This document shows, in pieces, positions 37,126 through 44,655 of a DNA stretch of 57,360 nucleotides. The DNA comes from Planctomycetota bacterium (GTDB taxonomy: Bacteria; Planctomycetota; SZUA-567), in NCBI GenBank assembly GCA_031254915.1, contig JAIRTL010000024.1:1-57360 (forward strand), in the 5' to 3' direction. Numbering within the stretch: position 1 is the first letter of the stretch; each line of letters begins with the position of its first letter. Position numbers and translations under genes: made by a program. The notes beneath the pieces are model-generated. The model worked only from the letters and a program-made list of their open reading frames with translations, was not told where the DNA came from and did not search any database.

Positions 37126-38949
37126 CTACCACAAATCGCTATCCATCGTCCAGCCGCCGCCCGTGGCGGGCGGGGCGGAATACGTTTGCGTCGTCGCGTA
37201 CGTCTGCGGCGCCTGGTATGTATCGGGCGCGGCGTACTGCTGCTGATAATAGGCCTGTCCCGCCGGGACGGGGTCGAGGCCGTACGGCAGCGGCGCCTGC
37301 CCGGAGTCCATCCTCCGCGTCGGCCCTATCAGGTCCGACATGTCGTCGCCCGGCATGACGCCGAGGCGCGGCGGATCAGACGGTCTTCCCGCCGGCGCGA
37401 TGTCGGGCAGGGGGGTGGCGGAAGGATGCGGTTCGTAGTATCCCGCGACCGGCGGCGGCGTCTGAACCGGCGCGGCCGGCGAATAATAGGATTGGGAGGC
37501 GACGGATACGGGCGCTGCCCCCGGCACGCCCACGAGATCGCTGTCCGGGATGGACGGCAGCGGGTTGGGCGCTGCCGGTTGCCGGTACGCGGGAGGCCCC
37601 GGCGCGCCGTACACCGGTTCGGCGAATCCGGCCGGCGGTCCCTGGATCGGGCGCTGCGGCGGTCCGCCCGCGCGGTCGCGACCGTCCCCGAAGCCGGGGA
37701 GGCTGGCGAGATCGCCGTCGTAGTTGGTCTGGAGGTTCGGATCGTCGAAGGCGGCCGGCCGCACCCCGGCGGCGCCCGGGTCAAGCGGGAAAGCGGTTTC
37801 CGGCACGCCGGCGATCGGCCCGATGCCGGTGTCGACGATGACCGCGTCCTCGGCGGACAGCTGCGGGGTGATCCATGGCGGTTCCGGTTCCTTGTTCCAG
37901 TTGAACGGATTCCAGTTGATGCTGCGGATGGCCCTGCGCATCCGGCCCTCCTCCTCCGGAATCTTCATGATGCCCAGCGTCTCCCGCGCCTCCTGGGCCT
38001 GTGGGGAATGCGGGTAGCGGCGGATGACTTCCTTGTAGAGGAAATCGGCGGCTTTGACCGCCTGGTGCGTGCCCATGCGCTTGTATTGCGCGGCCTGGTC
38101 CATCATCTTGCCCGCCTCGATGTCGGCGAGTTGTCTGGTCGTTTCGTCGAGGTCGTCGAATTCGTCGACCGGGCCGGCGCCGCCATCCTTGCGCCGCTCC
38201 TCCTCGATTTCGCGGTACAGGTCGTATTGCTCCTTGAGCTCCTGCGACGACGCCTGGCCGACGAGGGAGTCGCAGCGGATGACGCCCAGCCGGGCGCGCT
38301 CGACATGCTGCGAGCGAGGGAAATCGTTTTGTACGTGTTCGAACGCCGCCCTGGCGGCGGCGATCTCGCCGATGTACATGTGCGCTTCGCCCTTGACGAT
38401 GTACGCCTCGGCGGCGACCGGACCCCACGGGTCGTGTTCAAGCACCTGGTTCACGACTTCGAGGGCGCGGCGGATGTTTGTCTGCCGCGCATTGGCGTCC
38501 TGCTCGAATACGGTCGTGGCGGCGTTGCTCATGAGCATCTTTTTGGCGATGCGGAGCTCGATTTCGATAAGGTCGGACATGCGGCCGGTGTTTGGATAGG
38601 TCTTGATGACCTGCTCGATCGCCTGGTAGGACGTATAGAAGTTTTCCATTTCGAACAGGCACTTCGCCAGGCGCTGCAGGCCGACGCCGGCTTCCTCCGA
38701 GTCCGGGAAGTTTTGGATCAGGAGAAAATATTGGCGGGCGGCGTCCATGAATTCGCCGCGTTGTTCGAGTTGGTAGGCGTGGGCGAGCTGCTCGCGGGCG
38801 GTCGGGCGCGAAACGCCGGCTCCCTGCACCCATCCCTGGCCGGCCGTCCATTCCCACTCGCCGGCGGCGCGCGCGGTTCCGGACAAAACCACGATGCACA
38901 GCGCCAGTACCCCCCCCCCAACCACCCCCGCGTCAAGGCGTTTGGCCAT
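37126..38949 (-). CDS. BamD/YfiO-like TPR protein with Pro/Gln/Tyr-rich tail
   Basis: A 607-residue protein. The N-terminal signal peptide (hydrophobic residues 9-24, cleavage after ARA near 28) lacks a lipobox, unlike standard BamD, so it may be periplasmic and not a lipoprotein. Residues 50-330 are TPR-like repeats in the BamD/YbgF style: YQLEQRGEFMDAARQYFLLIQNFPDSEEA, VIKTYPNTGRMSD, IGEIAAARAAFEHVQNDFPRSQ, VIRRYPHSPQAQEA. The last ~250 residues are low-complexity, rich in Pro, Gln, Ala and Tyr. It may assemble outer-membrane proteins with the LptE-like neighbour, or be a TPR scaffold. CAGGAG precedes ATG 38949. Confidence 0.75.
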   Translation of the reverse strand: MAKRLDAGVVGGGVLALCIVVLSGTARAAGEWEWTAGQGWVQGAGVSRPTAREQLAHAYQLEQRGEFMDAARQYFLLIQNFPDSEEAGVGLQRLAKCLFEMENFYTSYQAIEQVIKTYPNTGRMSDLIEIELRIAKKMLMSNAATTVFEQDANARQTNIRRALEVVNQVLEHDPWGPVAAEAYIVKGEAHMYIGEIAAARAAFEHVQNDFPRSQHVERARLGVIRCDSLVGQASSQELKEQYDLYREIEEERRKDGGAGPVDEFDDLDETTRQLADIEAGKMMDQAAQYKRMGTHQAVKAADFLYKEVIRRYPHSPQAQEARETLGIMKIPEEEGRMRRAIRSINWNPFNWNKEPEPPWITPQLSAEDAVIVDTGIGPIAGVPETAFPLDPGAAGVRPAAFDDPNLQTNYDGDLASLPGFGDGRDRAGGPPQRPIQGPPAGFAEPVYGAPGPPAYRQPAAPNPLPSIPDSDLVGVPGAAPVSVASQSYYSPAAPVQTPPPVAGYYEPHPSATPLPDIAPAGRPSDPPRLGVMPGDDMSDLIGPTRRMDSGQAPLPYGLDPVPAGQAYYQQQYAAPDTYQAPQTYATTQTYSAPPATGGGWTMDSDLW

Positions 38950-39334
38950 GCCCGCTCCTGTAGTCCGCCCCGGCGGTGAAACGCAACGGCGCGCAATCGC
39001 ACCGATTCGCGCCGACAGCCAAGGCAAATGTTGTCGTCGATTTCGCATCGCATCCGGCCGCATCGTTCGGTATGCGGCGCTCCGTATCCTGATCTATGTC
39101 GGGTGTCCGGCCGTACCCCCCGGATTATCCCAGTATATCCGTGCTTCCGGGAAAACAAACCGTTTTTTTATCACGAAGCGCGATTACGGCGTGAAGAACG
39201 CCACGCCACGCGCAATCGCCTCGTGGCGGTCTCTCGGTTTTGTCGGCATTCCAACGGAATAAAAAGATGGAGCGGCGCTGCCATTGCAATCGCAAAGACT
39301 TGCCCATCACCGCCGATCGGCTCCAAAACGCGGT
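38950..39334. other. Gap between bamD-like gene and fliS terminator
   Basis: No gene is recognisable. On the minus strand TTTGTT (39159-39154), a 16-nt spacer and TATACT (39137-39132) form a possible promoter for the bamD-lptE-ftsH operon, with a long leader of about 175 nt. Confidence 0.35.
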
Positions 39335-39358
39335 CAGGGACGCCCGGAGACGTCCCTG
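39335..39358 (-). terminator. Terminator of fliS
   Basis: CAGGGACG (39335-39342) pairs with CGTCCCTG (39351-39358) around an 8-nt loop, 30 nt beyond the fliS stop. On the minus strand ACCGCGTTTTGG follows, a short T-run. Confidence 0.6.
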
Positions 39359-39388
39359 GAGAAAGGCCATGACGCTTTCCTGCGTTTT

Positions 39389-40051
39389 TTAAGCAATGCT
39401 CCTGCCGCCGTACTGGTAGGCGGAGAGCATGGCGGCGGAACGCTGATGCGCCTGCATGGCCGCGCCGGCGGTTTTTCCCATGGCGTATCCGGTGGCGGCG
39501 GGTTTGGCGATCGAAGCCGATGTTTCCGGCAGCTTCGGCGCGGTTGCGGGCATGGAGGGCAATTTCGCGATGCGCGGATGGATTTCGGCCGTTTGCGGAG
39601 CCGCGTTTGCCTGCGCCGGCGCGGGGACTGCGGCCGGCCGGGACGGAGCGGCGGCTTGCGACGTGGTGCTCGAGATGCCGAGGTTTCCCATCGCGGCTGT
39701 CCAGCCGCCGCGGAGCTGGCGGTAGATTTCCTGCACTTCGTCTATCTTGCTTTCGTCCCGTTTCATGTTGGCCTGGATCAGGCAATTGAATGCGTAGGCA
39801 TGGAGAGCGAGAAGGCTTTGCGCAACGTCCCCGCCCTTTTCGCGGTCGACCGTATAGATGAGTTCCATGACGATCGCCTGGGCGCGCATCAGGTGCTGGT
39901 GGATGTTTTCAATGTCGTTTTCCCGAATTGATTTCCGCGCCTGCTCGGTAAAGCGGACAATGCCGTCGAAGAGCATCACCACCAACTGCTCTTTCGTCGC
40001 CGTCTCCACCTGCGTCTTGAGATACTGATTTTTCGCGTATGGATTCGCCAT
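39389..40051 (-). CDS. fliS: Flagellin export chaperone FliS with long C-terminal extension
   Basis: A 220-residue protein. Residues 1-125 are FliS: NPYAKNQYLKTQVETATKEQL at the start, LVVMLFDGIVRFTEQARKSI, ENIHQHLMRAQAIVMELIYTVDREKGGDVAQSLLAL given here in parts, and YRQLRGGWTAAM near 110. FliS binds newly made flagellin and prevents premature polymerisation. Family members are usually 120-140 residues, so ~90 residues rich in Ala, Pro and Met are extra. Two sigma-28-like promoter candidates lie upstream at 40144-40233. GGAGG precedes the ATG. Flagellin (fliC) and fliD are not adjacent. Confidence 0.9.
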   Translation of the reverse strand: MANPYAKNQYLKTQVETATKEQLVVMLFDGIVRFTEQARKSIRENDIENIHQHLMRAQAIVMELIYTVDREKGGDVAQSLLALHAYAFNCLIQANMKRDESKIDEVQEIYRQLRGGWTAAMGNLGISSTTSQAAAPSRPAAVPAPAQANAAPQTAEIHPRIAKLPSMPATAPKLPETSASIAKPAATGYAMGKTAGAAMQAHQRSAAMLSAYQYGGRSIA

Positions 40052-40143
40052 TTGCGCCTCCTACTTTTTTCACTCCGGCCCGCCTCCGGCGGACTGGGAT
40101 TGATCCGGACCGAAATTGCACGGGAAATGGCCGGATGCATTCA

Positions 40144-40170
40144 TTTGCGGTTGATGGGAGAAAAGCTTTA
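40144..40170 (-). promoter_or_regulatory. Candidate sigma-28 (FliA) promoter for fliS, proximal
   Basis: On the minus strand TAAAGCTT (40170-40163), 11-nt spacer, then ACCGCAAA (40151-40144) matches the flagellar sigma-28 consensus TAAAGTTT-N11-GCCGATAA at 12 of 16 positions. The spacer is exact. It lies about 90 nt upstream of the fliS ATG. Confidence 0.5.
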
Positions 40171-40206
40171 GCCATGTTCGGAGTTTTTTTCCCGGACGAG
40201 GCCGCG

Positions 40207-40233
40207 TTATCGGTCCATGTCCGGAATTTTTTG
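40207..40233 (-). promoter_or_regulatory. Candidate sigma-28 promoter for fliS, distal
   Basis: On the minus strand CAAAAAAT (40233-40226), exact 11-nt spacer, and ACCGATAA (40214-40207) matches at 11 of 16 positions, with a nearly perfect -10 half. The 385-bp gap 40052-40436 holds these elements and the secG promoter but no gene. Confidence 0.35.
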
Positions 40234-40315
40234 CCGTTTTTCGAGCGCTGTGTCCGGCGAGTGGATCTGCTTCGCAATATTTATGATTCTTTATTCTTTC
40301 GTCGGCGCTTTTCAC

Positions 40316-40344
40316 TTGCGGCACATCCCGGCGACGGGTATGAT
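40316..40344 (+). promoter_or_regulatory. secG promoter
   Basis: TTGCGG (40316-40321), 17-nt spacer and TATGAT (40339-40344) resemble a sigma-70 promoter. The transcript would begin about 86 nt before the secG start. Confidence 0.6.
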
Positions 40345-40436
40345 TTTATATCTTGCGCGCCATGCCGGCTTTCGGTCTGGCGCGGTGATTATTATATCGA
40401 CATCGAACCGCACGTTCTGTTCGGGAGGAGGTGGCT

Positions 40437-41210
40437 GTGAGCGTTTTGTCTCTTATCGTATTCTTTCTGGTGGCGTTTCTCATCGTCGGTTTGGTGCTCC
40501 TCCAGGAGGGCAAGGGCGGGGGGCTTACCGGCATGTCAACCGGAATGGACGGCGTGATGGGTGCGAAAAACCCGCTGCGCCGGATGACGGCCTACCTCTT
40601 CGTCATTTTCGTGCTCCTCGCCATCGGCATTAATTACTACTTCCACCACCGCCGCGACGACGCCATCCCACAAGGGATGGACATCCCGAGCGCCCAGCGC
40701 GAACTCGAAGAGCAAGCGCCGTTTACCGGACCGCTCGTCGTGCCCTCCGCCGACGGCGACGTCGAGGCTGTCCCCGCTCCGCCCGCGCCGATCGACTCGA
40801 CGCCGGAAGCGTCGGCCGAGTCTCCCGCCGAGAGCGCGCCCGTCGTCGAGTCTTCCGCCGCGTCAACCGCCGATGATGCGACGCCCTCGTTGCCGGTTCC
40901 GCCCGAAGCGTACGGGGATGCGTCCGGATCCGTCGGCGAGTCCGCTCCTCCCGCTCCCATAGACATTCCCGCCGCCGAAACGATCGAGAATGCAGCCGCA
41001 TCGGCGCGCGCCACGGTGGAGGAAGCCGCCGCCGTCGTCGAGGAAAAGGTCGATGCCGCGGCGGAGCGGGTCGCTTCGGCCGCAGCCGAAGCGGGGGAGA
41101 GTGCCGTGGAAACGGTTGACGGCGCCGGTGACGCGGGCCGGGATGCCGCCGAGGCGCTTCGCGAAGCGACGACGCCCGACTCCGGGACGGAGGCTCCGGC
41201 GGAGAAATAG
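40437..41210 (+). CDS. secG: Preprotein translocase subunit SecG with long acidic/Ala-rich tail
   Basis: A 257-residue protein. Residues 1-68 are SecG: helix 1 (LSLIVFFLVAFLIVGLVLLQ), the cytosolic loop EGKGGGLTGM...GAKNPLRRM, and helix 2 (TAYLFVIFVLLAIGINYYF). SecG aids SecYE-SecA protein export. Usual size is 75-120 residues; here ~185 extra residues follow helix 2, first Pro/Ala/Asp/Glu-rich, then a heptad-like Ala/Val/Glu stretch (about 175-240) that could be a long amphipathic helix. GTG 40437 is favoured over GTG 40431 because GGAGGAGG ends at 40431. It leads an apparent operon with the DUF2225-like gene 23 nt downstream. Confidence 0.9.
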   Translation: MSVLSLIVFFLVAFLIVGLVLLQEGKGGGLTGMSTGMDGVMGAKNPLRRMTAYLFVIFVLLAIGINYYFHHRRDDAIPQGMDIPSAQRELEEQAPFTGPLVVPSADGDVEAVPAPPAPIDSTPEASAESPAESAPVVESSAASTADDATPSLPVPPEAYGDASGSVGESAPPAPIDIPAAETIENAAASARATVEEAAAVVEEKVDAAAERVASAAAEAGESAVETVDGAGDAGRDAAEALREATTPDSGTEAPAEK

Positions 41211-41233
41211 GGCAGCGAAGAAAAGGACCAGCC

Positions 41234-42289
41234 ATGGCCAAGGAAACGCCGTTCGTCCCCGTCAAGGTCAAGTGTCCGTTTTGTGAAGCCGAATCGGTGC
41301 AGAGGTACATCAAATCGCGCATGTACCAGCCCGAGATCGTCGAGGAAGACTCCCACGTCGCGACCTACAAATGGGAAAACCCGGAATTCGTCCATATACG
41401 TCCGAATTTCTACCATATCTGGCATTGCCCGAACTGCCATTTCTGCGACGAGACGGAGACGTTCAGGGGCGAAGACAAATCCGGCGGCAAGCAGGAATTG
41501 ATCCGCGAAAAACTCCTCATCTATTCACGGATGCCCAATAGCTTCATCGCCAGGCTCGGCGCCGCCATCGATTTCGGGAAAGACGAGTATTCGGTCGACT
41601 CCGCCCTGGCGGCCCATATCCTCGCCATCTACGAACAGGAACTTCTGTCCCCCAACATGCGCCAGTTCAACAAACTGGCGCGGTTTTATTTGCGGACCGC
41701 CTGGCTGTTCCGCGAAAAGCGCGACTTGTCCCTCATGGACGCGTCGATTCCCGGGGGATTCGAATCATTCCAGGCCTTCCTCGAGAGCTTCAAGGCGGAA
41801 TGGCCCGGCGTTCCCCTGGAGGAGCGGGCCGCGCTGGAAACGGCGCTTCTCCGTTATCAGGACATTCTCAACCATTCCTCGAACACCGACGTCAAGTTCG
41901 AGATCAACGTCATGAACCTCATTATCGCCATGCTCAGGCGCATGGGCAGAAACGCCGAGGCGCTGCGCGCCGTCAGGGGCGTTTTCTCCACCGCCGCCAA
42001 AGCGCGGCAGAGCGCCCGCGCGGCGGTGCAGAAGGGCGTCAACGTCGCCCAGAACCAGGGCATCCTCAATTTCGCCGCCGGCGTGATCGACAAATCGACC
42101 GCCCTGGCGGAGGAGCTTGGCGAGATCGTCTTCAAGGAAGAGCTCCCCGCCGCCAGGGAGGCGGTCCTCAAAATGGGGCCGGTGGACGCCAAAACGGTGC
42201 TCGACAAGCTGCGCGAGCAGAAATTCTCCGACATCACCTGCCGGCGGCTGTCGAAAATGTTCGAAAAACAGGCCCAGACGAAAAAATAA
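41234..42289 (+). CDS. DUF2225-like zinc-ribbon protein
   Basis: The 351-residue protein has Cys pairs in KVKCPFCEAESVQRY (residues 13-17) and IWHCPNCHFCDE (near 63-72), framing the DUF2225 fold, in which a small split zinc-ribbon precedes helical repeats. Residues 85-235 are helical (ARFYLRTAWLFREKRDL, MNLIIAMLRRMGRNAEALR), TPR-like. In other bacteria DUF2225 proteins lie near sporulation or stress genes, but no function is established. An Ala-rich stretch after 240 departs from the family. ATG 41234 follows AAGGACC. It probably shares the secG promoter and ends at the next terminator. Confidence 0.75.
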   Translation: MAKETPFVPVKVKCPFCEAESVQRYIKSRMYQPEIVEEDSHVATYKWENPEFVHIRPNFYHIWHCPNCHFCDETETFRGEDKSGGKQELIREKLLIYSRMPNSFIARLGAAIDFGKDEYSVDSALAAHILAIYEQELLSPNMRQFNKLARFYLRTAWLFREKRDLSLMDASIPGGFESFQAFLESFKAEWPGVPLEERAALETALLRYQDILNHSSNTDVKFEINVMNLIIAMLRRMGRNAEALRAVRGVFSTAAKARQSARAAVQKGVNVAQNQGILNFAAGVIDKSTALAEELGEIVFKEELPAAREAVLKMGPVDAKTVLDKLREQKFSDITCRRLSKMFEKQAQTKK

Positions 42290-42293
42290 CCAC

Positions 42294-42318
42294 AAGGCGG
42301 GCGCGGGCCCGCCTTTTT
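42294..42318 (+). terminator. Rho-independent terminator after the secG operon
   Basis: AAGGCGGGC (42294-42302) pairs with GCCCGCCTT (42307-42315) over a 4-nt loop; Ts to 42318 and a TTTT at 42321-42324 follow. It lies 5 nt after the stop. Confidence 0.9.
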
Positions 42319-42338
42319 CCTTTTATCAGGAGGACGCC

Positions 42339-42842
42339 ATGCCCAGCGTGAAAATCGAGGAACTGACGGTCGAGGCCTTCAAGCCCTTCGGCACCTTCGT
42401 CAACATGCTCAATCCCGACACCGAGGCGATCGGCGACAAGCCGGTGCAGTTTTTCCGCGACATGTCCCAGTTGGCGATTCATCACCCGAGGTCCATGCCC
42501 AGCTTCTCCATATGCCGGGTCGAAAAGCGTCCCCTTGTGGTGAATGTGACGGAAATGCATTCCTGGTGCGCCGAGGGGAACCTGGCGCTTGACGCCGACG
42601 CCCTCTTCCATGTCGCGCCCGCGACCCCCAACGGCGCCTGTCCCAAAGACAGGATTCGGGTTTTTCGTCAACCCAAGGGCACCTTTGTGACGATAAATGC
42701 AGGAGTGTGGCACCACGCTCCGTATGTCTGGGGCGGGGCCGATTACCTGAATATGCTCGTCGTGCTCCCGGAACGGACTTACGCCAACGACTGTGTGGTC
42801 GTCTCGCTGAACAAGGACGAGCAGGTCGCCATCGAGGAATAA
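42339..42842 (+). CDS. Ureidoglycolate-lyase-like (AllA family) cupin
   Basis: A 167-residue protein of the AllA cupin family. Landmarks are VEAFKPFGTFVNM at residues 9-21, FSICRVEKRPLVVNVTEMH near 52-70, FVTINAGVWHHAPY near 115-130, and GGADYLNMLVVLPERTYAND. AllA releases urea from ureidoglycolate; relatives with unknown substrates are widespread, and no allantoin gene is near, so activity is not certain. ATG 42339 follows AGGAGGA and sits just after a terminator, which suggests its own promoter or readthrough. It precedes the Sel1 gene by 5 nt. Confidence 0.75.
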   Translation: MPSVKIEELTVEAFKPFGTFVNMLNPDTEAIGDKPVQFFRDMSQLAIHHPRSMPSFSICRVEKRPLVVNVTEMHSWCAEGNLALDADALFHVAPATPNGACPKDRIRVFRQPKGTFVTINAGVWHHAPYVWGGADYLNMLVVLPERTYANDCVVVSLNKDEQVAIEE

Positions 42843-42847
42843 CCATC

Positions 42848-43705
42848 ATGAAGAAAGCGCTACCCGTCGTATTGTCCCTTGTCGTTCTCTTCACATCCGC
42901 GGCCCCGTCGGGCGAGGACGCCTTGCGGCCTCCCGGGGATCAACCCCAGGGCGTAACGCCGCAGCAGGCGGTGGCGATGATCGTCGAGGCGGCGGAACAG
43001 GGCAACCAGGTCGCCATGCTCAATCTGGGCAGCATGTACGAGCGCGGCATCGGCGTTCCGCGCAACTACACGAAGGCGTTCGAGTGGTACGGCAAAGCCG
43101 CGGCCACAGGCATGCCGGAAGGGTTTTACAATCTCGGCGTCTGCTATGAGATCGGCATGGGCGTTGCGGCGGACGGGACGAAGGCGTTCGAGTATTTCGA
43201 GCGTGCGGCCAGCACCGGCCTGTCGCAGGCGCTGTATAAGCTCGCTTCCCTCTATTTCGCCGGCATCGGCGTCGAGAAGAACGAATCGTGGGGCGTCGAA
43301 CTCTTGAAGCGCGCCGCCGGTTCGGGCCACCAGAACGCCGCCAACGATCTCGGCGTCATTTTCCACGAGGGCGCCTTCGGTCAGGCCAGGGACCCGAACC
43401 AGGCTTTCGCCATGTTCAGCGCCGCCGCCGAACTCGGCAACGCCGGCGCGATGAAGAATCTCGCCGTCCTCCATCGCGAGGGCTTCTCCGGCCAGGCCGC
43501 GGATCCCGCCCAGGCGATGAAGTGGTATTCGCTGGCCAAGCTGGCCGGGTATCCGCCCGCCGCCATCGATCCGCTCATCACGGAACTGCGCACCGGACTT
43601 GGCGACGCCCGCGCCGCCGAAATCGACAAGGAAGTGGAGGCGTGGGCGCTCGATTTCCAGCGCCGGAACGCCGAGGCGAACCAGAATCAGCCGGCGCAGA
43701 ACTAG
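42848..43705 (+). CDS. Secreted Sel1-repeat protein
   Basis: A 285-residue protein. It has a signal peptide (MKKALPVVLSLVVLFTSAAP) and five or so Sel1-like repeats of ~36 residues with the A-x-x-x-L-G-x-x-Y/F...G pattern: AMLNLGSMYERGIGVPRN, GFYNLGVCYEIGMGVAAD, ALYKLASLYFAGIGVEKN, AANDLGVIFHEGAFGQAR, AMKNLAVLHREGFSGQAA. Sel1 proteins are periplasmic scaffolds or signalling adaptors. No enzyme domain is present. It starts 5 nt after the AllA-like gene stop, so both are co-transcribed. Confidence 0.88.
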   Translation: MKKALPVVLSLVVLFTSAAPSGEDALRPPGDQPQGVTPQQAVAMIVEAAEQGNQVAMLNLGSMYERGIGVPRNYTKAFEWYGKAAATGMPEGFYNLGVCYEIGMGVAADGTKAFEYFERAASTGLSQALYKLASLYFAGIGVEKNESWGVELLKRAAGSGHQNAANDLGVIFHEGAFGQARDPNQAFAMFSAAAELGNAGAMKNLAVLHREGFSGQAADPAQAMKWYSLAKLAGYPPAAIDPLITELRTGLGDARAAEIDKEVEAWALDFQRRNAEANQNQPAQN

Positions 43706-43801
43706 TGCATAGTCAGTTTTGTAAACTGATGCTGGTTTGAAATTGGGAAAATACTATTAATGGGATTGATCCTTTTGAATGGCGTTCGGCGCAATATCTT
43801 G

Positions 43802-43845
43802 AAACTGAATCCTCTACCGGCCTCGGCCGGTAGAGGATTCAGTTT
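43802..43845 (+). terminator. Perfect 21-bp palindromic hairpin after the Sel1 gene
   Basis: Positions 43802-43822 pair perfectly with 43825-43845 around a 2-nt centre, practically a 20-bp stem with loop CTCG. The arms begin AAACTGAATCC and end GGATTCAGTTT. It lies 97 nt after the gene; A-rich and T-rich ends could let it terminate either strand. Confidence 0.6.
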
Positions 43846-44440
43846 AGTGCGAGTAATAACTCCGCCTGTTTCCGCTCATTAAAGGTCAAAGATTTCGGCA
43901 CGCGGCACAGTAGTGTGCCTGATCCATTTTCTGGTCCACACCGGCTCCCCGCGTGATTTACCCCCTATTTTGAGGAATGGCCGCCGCTCGCGACGATCCT
44001 GGATGCCGTCCGGGAGGCGCGCGGCGTATTGTGTCAGGCATCGCCCGCGCAGACGATGGAGATGCACTTTTTCACGTTCATCGGCTATGATACGGGTGTT
44101 CCAGAGCTCCTCCGGGGTGGGGTCGCCGCGGCCCCCACGGCCGGAGCGACCGGTTCCCTTCATTTGCCCATCGCGGGAACAAGGAGACGGCGAGGGACCG
44201 GGGACATCCGCCTTCCTTGAATCACTCTGTACCGGAAGCGAACAAGGCGCGGGACATGGATGCTTTCGTTCAATATGCAAAAGGCAAGGAATTCCTGGAG
44301 CGTATGAGCGGGCGGACTGGCATTGAACGCCATGCGCTCCATGTTTTTCCGCCCGGCGTCGCCTCCATGGGCGGAGAACTGCATGTGTCGGGGTCGTGAG
44401 GGGAATAGCCCCGGCGCGCGGAAAAAAGTCAAAAAATAAA
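43846..44440. other. ~600-bp stretch with no confident gene
   Basis: Base composition differs slightly from neighbours and several frames are open. A minus-strand frame from about 44110 to 43879 reads EELWNTRIIADEREKVHLHR and RRERRPFLKIGGKSRGEP, a strongly basic text that might be a transposase or other gene remnant, but I recognise no family. Confidence 0.3.
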
Positions 44441-44468
44441 TTGACAACCGGAAAATTGCTGATAAAGT
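44441..44468 (+). promoter_or_regulatory. Promoter of the LacI regulator / catabolic island
   Basis: A perfect -35 TTGACA (44441-44446) is followed by TAAAGT (44463-44468) at 16-nt spacing, with an overlapping GATAAA. The operators begin 3 nt after the -10, over the presumed transcription start. Confidence 0.65.
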
Positions 44469-44471
44469 CCA

Positions 44472-44497
44472 CGCAAACGTTTGCGCAAACGTTTGCG
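44472..44497 (+). promoter_or_regulatory. Two overlapping LacI-family operators
   Basis: CGCAAACGTTTGCG occurs twice as a perfect 14-bp palindrome, at 44472-44485 and at 44484-44497, sharing two bases. The central CG with flanking AAAC/GTTT is the typical LacI/GalR operator shape. The location on top of the start site predicts repression, most simply by the LacI-type protein encoded 160 nt downstream. Confidence 0.8.
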
Positions 44498-44655
44498 GCA
44501 CAACAACACATGGAACGCCGCTCTTCGCCGCCTTGCATCGCCGAACCGCCCGACCCTGATGAAACAGCCCGGAATCGCCGGGAAGCGCCGGCAATAGCCT
44601 TTTCGGCCGGATATCGGCACGCGGCGTACGGTCACTGCCCAATTGCGAAATCGCT

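Noticed and set aside
44217-44399. 60-codon plus-strand ORF before the LacI promoter
   Set aside because: TTG start with no ribosome-binding site, no recognisable domain, and no terminator or promoter of its own.
43879-44538. Minus-strand frame of ~220 codons, possibly a transposase remnant
   Set aside because: No DDE or other catalytic pattern, no terminal inverted repeats or target duplication that I can see; kept only as an unexplained stretch.
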